Positions 40,885 to 49,866 of a stretch of DNA of 64,000 nt are shown here, piece after piece. The notes under the pieces are model-generated. The model was not told the DNA's origin, made no database searches, and worked only from the letters and a program-made list of their open reading frames with translations. This DNA is from Pontibacter populi (GTDB lineage: Bacteria > Bacteroidota > Bacteroidia > Cytophagales > Hymenobacteraceae), in assembly GCF_019336435.1 (NCBI RefSeq), contig NZ_JAHWXQ010000002.1:248001-312000 (forward strand). Reading direction: 5' to 3'. Position numbers and translations under genes: made by a program. Position 1 is the first letter of the stretch. Each line of letters opens with the position of its first letter.

Positions 40885-43430
40885 AAGAAATAGAATTACC
40901 GGAACTGGCCTTGGTGCTGCTGGTGGGGCCAAGCAGCTCCGGCAAAAGCACATTCGCGCGTAAATACTTTTTAGGAACCGAAGTAATCTCTTCTGACTAC
41001 TGCCGCGCGCTGGTTTCAGATGATGAGAACAACCTGGATGCCACCAGCGATGCTTTTGATGTGCTGAACTTCTTAGCTGCCAAGCGCCTGAAGCGGGGGA
41101 AGCTAACGGTAATCGATGCGCTTAACCTGCACAAAGAAGACCGGGCTAAGCTCGTGCAACTGGCAAAAGAAAATTACGCCCTGGCTGCTGCCATTGTGCT
41201 GGACACGCCGATCCGCAAGCTGCATGAACGTCATGAGCTTCGAACAGACCGGAACTTTGGCCGGCAAGTGATCGAGAAGCAGTATGATAACTACAAGCGC
41301 ACACTAAAGTCAATCAAGCGCGAAGGCTTTGGCTATACCTATGTGGTGAACCCGGAAGAAGAGCTGCAGATCGTGCGTCAGCCGCTTTGGAATAACAAAC
41401 AGCAGGAAACGGGACCTTTTGATATTATCGGGGATGTGCACGGCTGCTTTGACGAGCTGCTGGAACTCCTGACAACCCTGGGCTATAGTATAAACCTAAA
41501 GCAGGAAGAGGCTTTTGAAGTGCAAGCTCCGCACGGCAGAAAAGTGATTTTCCTGGGAGACCTGACAGACCGCGGGCCAAAGTCACCTGAAGTGCTGCGC
41601 CTAGTAATGGATATGGTTAACGCCGGGCAGGCGCTTTGCATCCGGGGCAACCACGACGATAAACTCTTGCGCTACCTGCAGGGCAAGAATGTGAACCTGG
41701 ACCATGGGCTGGACAAGACCGTGCAGCAGTTGGCTGCCACATCTTCTGAATTCAAAAAAGAAGTAGAAGCTTTCCTGGATAGTCTAATTGCGCATTATGT
41801 GTTGGATGCCGGAAAGCTGGTGGTAGCCCATGCTGGCTTGCCGGAAGAAATGCACGGTAGAGCCGCATCTGCTGTCAGGGCTTTCTGTCTTTACGGGGAG
41901 ACTACCGGAGAAGTAGATGAATTCGGATTGCCGGTGCGCCACGACTGGGCTAAAAACTACCGGGGCAAAGCCATGGTGGTCTATGGGCATACGCCAGTAC
42001 CCGGCATTGATTGGCTCAACAACACACTGAACGTAGACACAGGGTGCGTGTTCGGTGGCCGGTTGACCGCCCTGCGCTACCCGGAGCGGGAGACGGTTTC
42101 CGTGGACAGTAAAGCAGTTTACAGTGAGCCAGTAAGGCCAATTTTAGCTGATAATATAGCAGCTATAACAGCTCAGCAGGAACAGGACGATATGCTCGAT
42201 ACAAGCATGATCCGGGACAAGTACATCGTTGATACCAGTGTAGGCAAGCGCGTCATTATTCGGGAGGAAAATGCTGTAGCAGCCCTTGAGGTGATGAGCC
42301 GGTTTGCAATAGACCCGAAATGGCTCTTATACTTGCCTCCAACAATGTCGCCACCGGAGACCAGCGCCCTGCCCGATTACCTGGAGCACCCGCTGGAAGT
42401 GTTCAGCTATTACCGCAAAAATGGTGTTCGAAACCTGGTCTGCGAAGAAAAGCACATGGGATCTAGGGCAATTGCTGTTATCTGCAAATATCCAGAAGTA
42501 GCCGTTACACGCTTTGGCATGCAATCCCCTGCCCCAGGTATTATCTATACCCGCACAGGGCGCAGGTTCTTTAGCGATGCAGCCACCGAGTCGGATTTCC
42601 TGGATGTGTTGAACAAAGCACTGACGGCCGCAAACTTCTGGGAACACTTTGACACCGACTGGATATGCCTGGATGGGGAACTACTTCCTTGGTCTTCGAA
42701 AGCCAAAGACCTGATCGTAAACCAGTATGCAGCCGTAGGCGCTTCTGCTTCCAATGGCCTGGCCAGAACGGCCGAGGTATTGCAGCAGGCAAAAGCTCGA
42801 AAGCTGCCGGTAGATAATATGCTTGAAGAGGTACAGCAACGTGCACAGGCAATCGACAAATACATCGCTTCCTACCATAACTATACACGGGAGACGGAAG
42901 GCATTAAAGGCTTGTCTTTTGCTCCTTTTCATATCCTGGCCACAGAAGGCAAGGTGCACGTGAGTCAGGCGCATACCTGGCACATGGAGCAGGTAAAAAA
43001 AATCTGCCGGCAGGATGAGCAGTACTTGCTCATGACCTCGCTACGCTTTGTGGATTTGGAAGATGAAGCCAGTGTTACGGAAGCTGTGAACTGGTGGACG
43101 GAACTGACTGCTACTGGCGGCGAAGGCATGGTCGTTAAACCGCTTGAGTTTATACCTACACCTAAAGACAAACTGATTCAGCCAGCCATGAAGTGCCGTG
43201 GCAGCGAGTACCTGCGCATCATCTATGGCCCGGAGTACGATCTTGGCGAAAACCTGGTGAGGTTAAAGCAACGGAACGTAAAGGCAAAGCGGGAACTGGC
43301 CTTGCAGGAGTTTTCGCTGGGTATAGAGGCATTGGAACGGTTCGTGCGAAAAGAGCCCCTGCGGCGCGTCCACGAATGCGTGTTCGGGGTGCTGGCACTG
43401 GAGAGTGAGGCCGTGGATCCAAGGTTATAA
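40881..43430 (+). CDS. pnkp: Polynucleotide kinase-phosphatase-ligase Pnkp
   Basis: 849 residues in three modules. The kinase (1-170) has P-loop GPSSSGKS (16-23). The metallophosphatase (about 180-400) has GDVHG (184-188), GDLTDRG (226-232), GNHDD and VVAHAG. The ligase-like adenylyltransferase (about 480-849) has motif I EEKHMGSR with K524. It phosphorylates the 5'-OH, removes 2',3'-cyclic phosphate and, with Hen1, seals the RNA. It is the last gene of the Ro operon, overlapping hen1 by 4 bp. All three active sites are intact. Confidence 0.96.
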   Translation: MKEIELPELALVLLVGPSSSGKSTFARKYFLGTEVISSDYCRALVSDDENNLDATSDAFDVLNFLAAKRLKRGKLTVIDALNLHKEDRAKLVQLAKENYALAAAIVLDTPIRKLHERHELRTDRNFGRQVIEKQYDNYKRTLKSIKREGFGYTYVVNPEEELQIVRQPLWNNKQQETGPFDIIGDVHGCFDELLELLTTLGYSINLKQEEAFEVQAPHGRKVIFLGDLTDRGPKSPEVLRLVMDMVNAGQALCIRGNHDDKLLRYLQGKNVNLDHGLDKTVQQLAATSSEFKKEVEAFLDSLIAHYVLDAGKLVVAHAGLPEEMHGRAASAVRAFCLYGETTGEVDEFGLPVRHDWAKNYRGKAMVVYGHTPVPGIDWLNNTLNVDTGCVFGGRLTALRYPERETVSVDSKAVYSEPVRPILADNIAAITAQQEQDDMLDTSMIRDKYIVDTSVGKRVIIREENAVAALEVMSRFAIDPKWLLYLPPTMSPPETSALPDYLEHPLEVFSYYRKNGVRNLVCEEKHMGSRAIAVICKYPEVAVTRFGMQSPAPGIIYTRTGRRFFSDAATESDFLDVLNKALTAANFWEHFDTDWICLDGELLPWSSKAKDLIVNQYAAVGASASNGLARTAEVLQQAKARKLPVDNMLEEVQQRAQAIDKYIASYHNYTRETEGIKGLSFAPFHILATEGKVHVSQAHTWHMEQVKKICRQDEQYLLMTSLRFVDLEDEASVTEAVNWWTELTATGGEGMVVKPLEFIPTPKDKLIQPAMKCRGSEYLRIIYGPEYDLGENLVRLKQRNVKAKRELALQEFSLGIEALERFVRKEPLRRVHECVFGVLALESEAVDPRL

Positions 43431-43482
43431 GAAATGAATTTTTAGTACCGTTTGGACTCTCCTACTGAGTCAATAACATAAC

Positions 43483-43537
43483 ACAGCCCATTGGTAAAGC
43501 AACAGAAAACAGTACTGTAGCTTGACCAATGGGCTGT
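43483..43537. terminator. Long inverted repeat after pnkp (possible terminator)
   Basis: A perfect 13-bp inverted repeat, ACAGCCCATTGGT / ACCAATGGGCTGT, around 29 nt that can extend the stem by AAGC/GCTT and pair internally. It starts 52 bp after the pnkp stop, with only a short T-run (TATTTTG). The rest of the gene-free gap 43431-43841 is AT-rich and shows nothing else. Confidence 0.55.
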
Positions 43538-43841
43538 ATTTTGATGATTGGTTGATTTTATAGTAATTCTCAGGAAAACGAGGGTTTCTTGAGACAACAT
43601 TAGTTATTAACAAATAACAGCCTTTCGTATATAGACTGGATGTTGTATACCATTTAATTGAGGTGTTGTGAGACATTATTTTAGGACTAGATGATAAGTT
43701 ACATTAACAAATTACATCTATGTTAAAGCTTGTTAAAATAACTCTCCATTTTTCTACCTAAAAGCCTTTAATTGCTGTTCACTAACTTTGAAACCATAGC
43801 CCAATTTTATATTTTGCCTTGTTTTAATTTACCTTTACCAC

Positions 43842-44393
43842 ATGCATTTTCACCAGAAGAAAAACAAGAACAACATCTCCCTCGCATTCGGTGAAGATCA
43901 CCTATTATACACCCTCAAGGACGAGACTACCAACAGAACAGAAAAGGTGTCTTATGAGAACATCCTGAACGAAAAATACGAGTTCTACGAAAACAACAAA
44001 GCCTATAAGAATAACGCCATCTACGCTGGCGTGGTCGGAGCTATCTTTCTGGCAATAAACATCTTCTACGGCACCAAGCTTTGGGCTTGGCTGTTCATGC
44101 TTGCCTGCCCGATCTTCTTTTACCTATACTACAGATCAAAGGCAGCATTTACCGTGATTAAGACGGATGGCGACATCAACATGTTCATCCTGCAAGACGA
44201 GCAACATGACGAGGTAATAGAGAGCATTTATAAGAGTAGAAACAGCTATCTGCAAGACAAGTATCTGAGTATTAACTATGACAATGATCCACAACTGGAA
44301 ATGAACAAATTTGCTTGGCTACTTGAGCTTGGCGTGATCAATGGACGTGAATTTCGGGTTATTCGGGATGAAATCGAGAACAGCTTAGCATAA
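43842..44393 (+). CDS. Two-helix membrane protein, unknown function
   Basis: 183 residues: a cytosolic-looking N-terminal region (HLLYTLKDETTNRTEKVSYENI), two adjacent TM helices (about 63-80 and 84-100, with AIYAGVVGAIFLAINIFYG) and a C-terminal region with an acidic run (QDEQHDEVIESIYKSRNSYL). The N-terminal part plus paired helices resembles PH-like membrane proteins, but I do not recognise the family. It is followed 7 bp later by a DUF2569 gene, so the two probably form a small operon. Confidence 0.7.
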   Translation: MHFHQKKNKNNISLAFGEDHLLYTLKDETTNRTEKVSYENILNEKYEFYENNKAYKNNAIYAGVVGAIFLAINIFYGTKLWAWLFMLACPIFFYLYYRSKAAFTVIKTDGDINMFILQDEQHDEVIESIYKSRNSYLQDKYLSINYDNDPQLEMNKFAWLLELGVINGREFRVIRDEIENSLA

Positions 44394-44400
44394 TCAATAC

Positions 44401-44814
44401 ATGAAAAGCATTCTGAACGAAAATGCATTCGAAGACGAAGGAAGCAAAACAGGTTATGGTCTTTGGCTCTATCTCCTGCTGTTTATGGTTGGCATCAACG
44501 GCGTAAAAGCAGCAATGACCTTGATTCAAAATGCCTCACTTGATCTGGTAAACTTGGTCTATGCCGTTCTTTTGGCCTTTATAGCCATTGCAACTACTAT
44601 CGGTTTCTTTGCCAGAAAGCGATGGACACCTATGCTTTTCATTTCCTTTTTTGTGCTGAATCTGCTCTATATTTTCTATATCTCAATTGCGCTTGCAGCT
44701 AACTATCCCGATCAGATCGACTACTTTTCTTTGGTTCGGGTGGTTGTCATGTGCCTATTGGTAATCCCGTACATGCTGCGTTCCGAGAGAGTTAGAGAGG
44801 TATTTGCAAACTGA
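44401..44814 (+). CDS. DUF2569 family membrane protein
   Basis: 137 residues with about four TM helices. The family ending VIPYMLRSERVREVFAN and the opening GYGLWLYLLLFMVGING are characteristic of DUF2569. Function is unknown; these genes often sit near stress or defence loci. It starts 7 bp after the preceding gene. The next genes (44841 onward) are on the other strand and converge on it. Confidence 0.8.
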   Translation: MKSILNENAFEDEGSKTGYGLWLYLLLFMVGINGVKAAMTLIQNASLDLVNLVYAVLLAFIAIATTIGFFARKRWTPMLFISFFVLNLLYIFYISIALAANYPDQIDYFSLVRVVVMCLLVIPYMLRSERVREVFAN

Positions 44815-44840
44815 ATTACTACTCGTAAAAATATTCAATT

Positions 44841-45719
44841 CTACATTACCATTACACCTGCGATGGCACCTATCACTTTCAGCCAAATCAGGAAAAAGTA
44901 GAAGAAAAGCCCAACAAAAACGAGCAGCAAACTTACATATCGCCTTACATGGAGCCTTTTCGCCCATATGACGTTAATCAGGCTTAGCAGCACCATCGCT
45001 AAAGTTGTCGTGTGCAGAATAACGAAAAAAACAGCAACAACTGACTCTGATCTTCCCAATACACCAATTGCCAATGCCCATAATGCGAACAGGGCAAATG
45101 GAAGAATAACTGTTATTCTGTAATAAAGAGGGTAAAGTCCTTTTTTGGAGAGCCTATAGCCAACTACTATAATTAGAGACAATGTTATAAGGAACGGCAG
45201 TATCGTATAGAAAACGGAAATCCCTTGTTCATAATAGCTATGATTGATGATGTGCCAGTGGAAATCACGGCTTCCATTTTCTGAGCCGTACTTCCAAAAA
45301 CCTACCTTTTCCCAATTGTCGAATTCCCCTTCTGCTTTTAGTTGCCCGTTTCTGTGAAAGTACTGCGCCTTTCCGTGTCGAACGTTATCTTGATACCGCT
45401 CGATATGTAATAGATTTGGGCTATCACCATAGTACTGGTAAATGGTATAATAAGGACTTTTTTTCAAGAAGTAGGCAGCGGAAGAATCACCCGTATCTCC
45501 AAAGGAGTTATAAGAGTACACAACACTTTTCTGCAAATCCCATTTATGTTTCCTATTCCCGTTCTCAAGGTAAACCATCTCTGAGAGAATATTCCGTTGC
45601 TGCACAACTTTTACTGCTTTTACTTTGCCATTAGGGTAATAAGTATAAATGGTATCAACGGGGGTAGCAACAGCAGCTTTGGAGAGAATAAAAAGCCATA
45701 CAAAGAAGTAATGTCTCAT
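44841..45719 (-). CDS. Signal-peptide MORN/YwqK-like protein with C-terminal membrane domain
   Basis: 292 residues. A signal peptide is followed by beta-hairpin repeats of the MORN_2/YwqK kind (IYTYYPNGKVKAVKVVQQ; HGKAQYFHRNGQLKAEGEF; WEKVGFWKYG). From ~170 on there are about four TM helices (VFYTILPFLITLSLIIVVGY onward). YwqK-like repeat proteins often act as immunity or envelope proteins. The membrane half is unusual for the family. It is the downstream-most gene of a run of minus-strand genes reaching to 52538. Confidence 0.7.
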   Translation of the reverse strand: MRHYFFVWLFILSKAAVATPVDTIYTYYPNGKVKAVKVVQQRNILSEMVYLENGNRKHKWDLQKSVVYSYNSFGDTGDSSAAYFLKKSPYYTIYQYYGDSPNLLHIERYQDNVRHGKAQYFHRNGQLKAEGEFDNWEKVGFWKYGSENGSRDFHWHIINHSYYEQGISVFYTILPFLITLSLIIVVGYRLSKKGLYPLYYRITVILPFALFALWALAIGVLGRSESVVAVFFVILHTTTLAMVLLSLINVIWAKRLHVRRYVSLLLVFVGLFFYFFLIWLKVIGAIAGVMVM

Positions 45720-45730
45720 GCAGCAAGCAA

Positions 45731-46369
45731 TTATTTATTTGCAGTTCTTCTCACTGATATAGCAAATGGATGCTCGCCTGCTTTTATTTGTGCTAAAGCT
45801 TCAGGCAGAGCGTAGATGGTATTCGAATAGCTTAAATCATTTCTAAACACGATTTCATCTTTTGACATCTTCCAATGAAATACCATCTCACCGTTTCTTC
45901 GCACCCATGAGAGAGTTCGGTTAAACCACTTCCTGAATTCATCTCCAAACACATTGATACTCGATTGCGGAGATACGATGTAACTTGGTATTCGATACCC
46001 TTCTTTTAGGTTTCCCCTTTTGTAAGTTATCAAAGGGGAACATTCCAGATCCAACATCTTCGATACTTCTCGCTCCTTCTTTACTCGCTTCCAATCAACT
46101 ATGGCTAATACAGATTGCACCAACTTGCTGTGAGAAGATTCATCCAGCGATGGTATCTTAGAATAGAAGTTTATTTCCCCTATATCGGATTTCCAGATGT
46201 TAAGTATCAGTTCTTCTTCATAGGGTGGCAATTCGACTGCATCAAGGGAAACCCAATCAGTTAGCCTGTCTCCTATAACTGTACAAATCATCAGAGATTT
46301 GTCTTTGGCTAAGTGCGTGAATAATTCTCGTTCGTCCGCTACGGTCGCAAAGAACTCTATTTGAGCCAT
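45731..46369 (-). CDS. Hypothetical protein
   Basis: 212 residues, no signal peptide or TM segment, mixed alpha/beta. Visible features are an N-terminal VADERELFTHLAKDKSLMICTV and FGDEFRKWFNRTLSWVRRNGE near 140-160. No family is recognised. It ends 11 bp before the start of the YwqK-like gene, and the next gene upstream ends 81 bp away, so it is probably part of the same minus-strand run. Confidence 0.6.
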   Translation of the reverse strand: MAQIEFFATVADERELFTHLAKDKSLMICTVIGDRLTDWVSLDAVELPPYEEELILNIWKSDIGEINFYSKIPSLDESSHSKLVQSVLAIVDWKRVKKEREVSKMLDLECSPLITYKRGNLKEGYRIPSYIVSPQSSINVFGDEFRKWFNRTLSWVRRNGEMVFHWKMSKDEIVFRNDLSYSNTIYALPEALAQIKAGEHPFAISVRRTANK

Positions 46370-46450
46370 ATCTAATAAGTAGTAAAAAATTAATAATGTG
46401 CAAACAACTACTCTGTGGTGAAATACAAAGTTGGCTCTTTACCTACTTTG

Positions 46451-47542
46451 TTAGTTCATAAAACGGTTGAAGGACATCCAGTACTTATCCTTGTACAAAT
46501 CGAAGCTAATTTCAATCTGGTCGGCATACTTCATCTGGATGTTATGCATCACTTTCGAGGGTTTTCTAAAGTCTTTGCAAGCAAAGTAGATCTCACGCAT
46601 GCTATCAGCAGTTTGCCTGCCGATGTTCAGGTAACCATCCACATCCTTTAATTTCGCTAAAATTTCGTCCTCCACTTCGTTTAGCAGCTTGTAAATTTCA
46701 TCATCTGGCATCCCATTGTTACTTTCACCATCGTAAGGTATCTCCACAGTCATGATCCACGGGTGCGAGGCTTTGCCATCCCATTCCAGTAGATCAGTGT
46801 TTATTACCGCCAGTAATGTATTTCCGCTTTCCAGTTCTGCTTCCAGCATGGAGTGATTGTCGTTTTCGGTGTCATGCCTTACACCCTCGTACTTTTCCAC
46901 AAATTCCTTTTGCCGCCACCCCAGATACGCCTGTAGCTTTGCGATAGGAATCAGCTCTTCCTGTACTTCCACTTTTGCAGCAATAACTATATTATCAATG
47001 ATGGTAGCTGATTCTAACTCCCCAAGATAGTTGTCCAGAAAAATGTAAACACCGTTTGTGATGGCTGCTTTGTTCTCTTCATTAAAGTCATCATACACAA
47101 TGGTGATGTCTATTTCATCAGGATAGTTTGGATTGAGGTTCGGATAAAAGTGCAGGGTTTCTGCACTGAAGGTGTAGCCTTGCATGTTTATGCCGAAATC
47201 TTCACTTGGCATAGCTGGTTTATGGGCTGTGATTCGCCAGTTACCTATCTGGGGCGCAGCATCAACAAGTTCCTCCACGAACACAAAATTCCTCACCGTA
47301 CCATCTGCTGTCAGAACCAGTTCAGCCGTATTGTCGTCATACATGCCTGTCAGAAAGAAAAAGCCATCTTTCAGATCTGCAAGCTTAGGCGATAGCTTGT
47401 CGAAGAAATCTCTTTCCAAATTCCCTTCATTCTTTACCACCTGATAAAAAGCACGTTCATTCTTTTGAAACCAAGCCCAGAACTCTTCATAAGAACGAAC
47501 TGGTTTATCTTCCTTTTGCAGCATGCTTCTTAGTAACTTCAT
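46451..47542 (-). CDS. DUF695 family protein
   Basis: 363 residues. The N-terminal third (SYEEFWAWFQKNERAFY; DGFFFLTGMYDDNTAELVLTAD) matches a Bacteroidota family that measures short acidic alpha/beta domains. The C-terminal part (about 230-363) fits DUF695: ESGNTLLAVINTDLLEWDG, HPWIMTVEIPYDG, NGMPDDEIYKLLNEVEDEI. DUF695 proteins are cytosolic, and many occur next to polymorphic toxin or immunity genes. It overlaps the preceding gene by 4 bp (ATGA), so they are translated together. Confidence 0.72.
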   Translation of the reverse strand: MKLLRSMLQKEDKPVRSYEEFWAWFQKNERAFYQVVKNEGNLERDFFDKLSPKLADLKDGFFFLTGMYDDNTAELVLTADGTVRNFVFVEELVDAAPQIGNWRITAHKPAMPSEDFGINMQGYTFSAETLHFYPNLNPNYPDEIDITIVYDDFNEENKAAITNGVYIFLDNYLGELESATIIDNIVIAAKVEVQEELIPIAKLQAYLGWRQKEFVEKYEGVRHDTENDNHSMLEAELESGNTLLAVINTDLLEWDGKASHPWIMTVEIPYDGESNNGMPDDEIYKLLNEVEDEILAKLKDVDGYLNIGRQTADSMREIYFACKDFRKPSKVMHNIQMKYADQIEISFDLYKDKYWMSFNRFMN

Positions 47543-48405
47543 ATATTAACTTTTTCAAAACCAGTAGCCTGCAGAAAACTGATTAGCCCTTCTCTGGTTA
47601 GACTGTTTGCTGGTCTGTAATGCCAGTGATGGAAACCAAATTCCAGATTATAAAACTCTCGTGTCTGTTCGTATCCCAAACTCGTTACCTGCTCGATGAA
47701 TGACTGAAACACATCTTCGCTTTTCGTGTGGAGCTGAATCTTCTTATGGTCATCCAGTGTTAAATTCGTTTCCTCTGTTGAAGAATGCACCACCAACTTT
47801 ACGTACCCATTTTTGATGGTGTTCACTTTTTGATTCATAAGTAAATCCACTATCTGCTCCTTTTCAGTGAGGTGTAATGCATACCAAAGCTCCATTTCAC
47901 CGTTCTCCCAATGGTCTTGCATATACATCCAGAATCCATCGACTACAGGCAGGAAATCCAATGCTTTTAGGAATGTTTGGGTAAGTTTTTCCTTTCCCAC
48001 GACCAGCTCCAGCTCAAAGATACCGTTCTCGTCCTGACCATAAGCTACAAACTGCTCTGAAATCAAATCATAATCGTACTCGTCCTCACCTGTTGCCTTT
48101 ACAATCCCTATAGGTGGTATAAATTCTCGATCTAGATCATTCAGTGGGTAGGTGTAGGTAGTATTCCGCATGTACACGCTATCAGAGAGCTGCAGTAATT
48201 CATCCTTGTCTTCGATCACTTCAAAGCTATCCAACAAAGAAGCCTCCACAACATTTGCATTGCTGAAGTCTTCAAGCATAGCTGCAATGAAAGTATTTTG
48301 CAAAGCATCTCCCAAATGCTCCCCGTAAGCATAGAAGTTACCGTACATTCCAGATTCTTCATCAGCATCCCCGCTTATGAGAAAGTACCAGAGTTCTTGA
48401 TTCAC
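47539..48405 (-). CDS. Hypothetical acidic cytosolic protein, coupled to DUF695 gene
   Basis: 288 residues, strongly acidic, with no signal peptide. The opening ELWYFLISGDADEESGMYG and GNFYAYGEHLGDALQNTF are reminiscent of SUFU-type or DUF4303-like immunity proteins but not enough to name a family. It overlaps the DUF695 gene by 4 bp. It could be a paralogous immunity-like protein; this is a guess from size, charge and context. Confidence 0.6.
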   Translation of the reverse strand: MNQELWYFLISGDADEESGMYGNFYAYGEHLGDALQNTFIAAMLEDFSNANVVEASLLDSFEVIEDKDELLQLSDSVYMRNTTYTYPLNDLDREFIPPIGIVKATGEDEYDYDLISEQFVAYGQDENGIFELELVVGKEKLTQTFLKALDFLPVVDGFWMYMQDHWENGEMELWYALHLTEKEQIVDLLMNQKVNTIKNGYVKLVVHSSTEETNLTLDDHKKIQLHTKSEDVFQSFIEQVTSLGYEQTREFYNLEFGFHHWHYRPANSLTREGLISFLQATGFEKVNI

Positions 48406-48457
48406 CTTAAGAAAGATTTAAAGTGAGTTATATATAAGGAAGGATTATAGCACATTT

Positions 48458-48811
48458 TTATCTGCTATTCATGTTTCTGGTGTTGATCAGAACCGTGTGC
48501 TCTTTGGCTTTGTCACCGTAAATTGCCTTTGCTGCCTGTAAAGAAAGCACCTCAACGGCTATTAGATCCGATGGCTTCAGTTCTTTTAGTTTTGCCACTT
48601 CCTGTGGATCTACCAGATAACCATCCATAACGAAGAGATACTCTGATGGAGCATTCGCACAGGCTTCAACCTTCTCTACCAGTTTCTCATGCAAGGCTAA
48701 TGCGTTCTCAGAATAATGGGATATGGTAGCATTCTGATTTACTCTTGGGCTACAGGAAACTGTAACCAACATCAGGACAGCAGGAATCAAAAGCTTCTTT
48801 ATCGTGATCAT
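48458..48811 (-). CDS. Small lipoprotein with TonB-plug-like segment
   Basis: 117 residues from ATG at 48809-48811 (MITIKKLLIPAVLMLVTVSC, lipobox VSC); a longer frame to 48859 would hide the signal. The C-terminal part (DLIAVEVLSLQAAKAIYGDKAK, EHTVLINTR) strikingly resembles the plug of TonB-dependent receptors (IEVLK..AIYG..VVLI-T). Such stand-alone plug-like pieces are known at the ends of some M56 and carboxypeptidase-like proteins. It lies between two membrane-related genes on the same strand. Role unknown. Confidence 0.65.
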   Translation of the reverse strand: MITIKKLLIPAVLMLVTVSCSPRVNQNATISHYSENALALHEKLVEKVEACANAPSEYLFVMDGYLVDPQEVAKLKELKPSDLIAVEVLSLQAAKAIYGDKAKEHTVLINTRNMNSR

Positions 48812-48855
48812 ATTCAAATTGAAGGTTAAAGTTACTGGTAAGAACAATGACGTTA

Positions 48856-49182
48856 TCAATTGGAGAAGAACAGGAACGTTCCCACTAACGCTCCCACACT
48901 TAGGATAACCAAAGAAATGGCAGCGACTTTAATCGGATAGTCTCTATTGATCGCCACTACACCTAACCTGTAAACAAGCCAGTTCAGAACCCATATACCC
49001 ACAGAGACAATAAAAGGGAGAATAAAGAAACCGAGAAATCTCTTTAGGAAGCTTGATACCAGTTCCTCCTTTAGCTTTGCGTAGCTGTACTCGCTGCCAA
49101 GGTAGAACACAGCAGACCAAAAGCTTATGAAGCAAAGGGCAACCAGTGTAAGAGCTATATTAAGAACTCGCAGGATGAGCAT
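48856..49182 (-). CDS. Three-helix membrane protein, unknown function
   Basis: 108 residues with three hydrophobic helices (about 9-28, 50-72 and 84-105), the last being VAAISLVILSVGALVGTFLF. No family is recognised. It is separated by 44 bp from the lipoprotein start and 23 bp from the following secreted protein gene on the same strand, so it probably belongs to one operon with them. Confidence 0.6.
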   Translation of the reverse strand: MLILRVLNIALTLVALCFISFWSAVFYLGSEYSYAKLKEELVSSFLKRFLGFFILPFIVSVGIWVLNWLVYRLGVVAINRDYPIKVAAISLVILSVGALVGTFLFFSN

Positions 49183-49205
49183 ACAGCAGGGATAAGCAAC
49201 CTACC

Positions 49206-49832
49206 TTACTCTTTCGCCTGCATACCCTCAGGTAAATCAAAGTCACCTTCGGTAAATTCCATCGGTATAACCTCTGTTGCGGTGGAAGTCCACACAAAAC
49301 CGTTCTTTTTGCTTGTCATCACAAACTTAAGCGTTAGGGCACCATCTGTAGCGTCCAGATACTTGTTCCACTCCCCGTAGGTATGCTTTGCGAATACTTC
49401 CTTGTCCACCCTTACTTCAGGAGAATAATAATACACGGTGGAAGCATCATCTGTCTCTACTTTGACCGCCTTACAAGCATAGCCTGCCACGTTCTCTGTT
49501 ACATTAAGCGGTGTAATGATACACTTCTTGGATGTTTGCGTGCTGCCGCTGATCTTTTTGACATCCAAACCATTGGTAACAACATAGTAAGTGTTGGTGG
49601 CGGAGTGGTAAAGCTGTTGTAGCTTATCCTGACTGTAGGACTTATAGTTTTTGCTGTCAATATAGTAGTGCTGATCGCTGCCCACGTAAGGTGTCAGCCT
49701 GTCGCTGATGTCATTGCCCTTCAAGTCGGTGAATGAGTACTTGTACAGGATCTTCCCCGTGAACGGCTTCTCCCCTATTCGGAAAGCCGTTAGGAGGATA
49801 ACAGCAGAAATGAGTAGTAAAATTTTTCTCAT
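49206..49832 (-). CDS. Secreted protein, GLPGLI/DUF4412-like
   Basis: 208 residues: signal peptide MRKILLLISAVILLTAF, then an exported beta-rich domain with FTGKILYKYSFTD, SQDKLQQLYHSATNTYYVVT, CIITPLNVTENVAGYACK and EVIPMEFTEGDFDLP. This order (a 'GKI.Y' start, 'iaGy.ckkA', 'f.lP.g' end) resembles the GLPGLI / DUF4412 type of Bacteroidota secreted proteins, but it is too divergent to assign firmly. It is in line with other secreted proteins in the run. Confidence 0.65.
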   Translation of the reverse strand: MRKILLLISAVILLTAFRIGEKPFTGKILYKYSFTDLKGNDISDRLTPYVGSDQHYYIDSKNYKSYSQDKLQQLYHSATNTYYVVTNGLDVKKISGSTQTSKKCIITPLNVTENVAGYACKAVKVETDDASTVYYYSPEVRVDKEVFAKHTYGEWNKYLDATDGALTLKFVMTSKKNGFVWTSTATEVIPMEFTEGDFDLPEGMQAKE

Positions 49833-49866
49833 ATGGTTGTGTTAGGTTACTATAGTACTGTGAAGA

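Noticed and set aside
43440..43480. Second copy of the tRNA-Glu att site near 43.45 kb
   Set aside because: TTTGGACTCTCCTACTGAG shares only a few words with the tRNA 3' end and does not align well enough to be an attachment-site repeat.
43470..43676. 68-codon minus-strand frame in the gap after pnkp
   Set aside because: It covers the perfect inverted repeat and is low-complexity, with no plausible start context or similarity.
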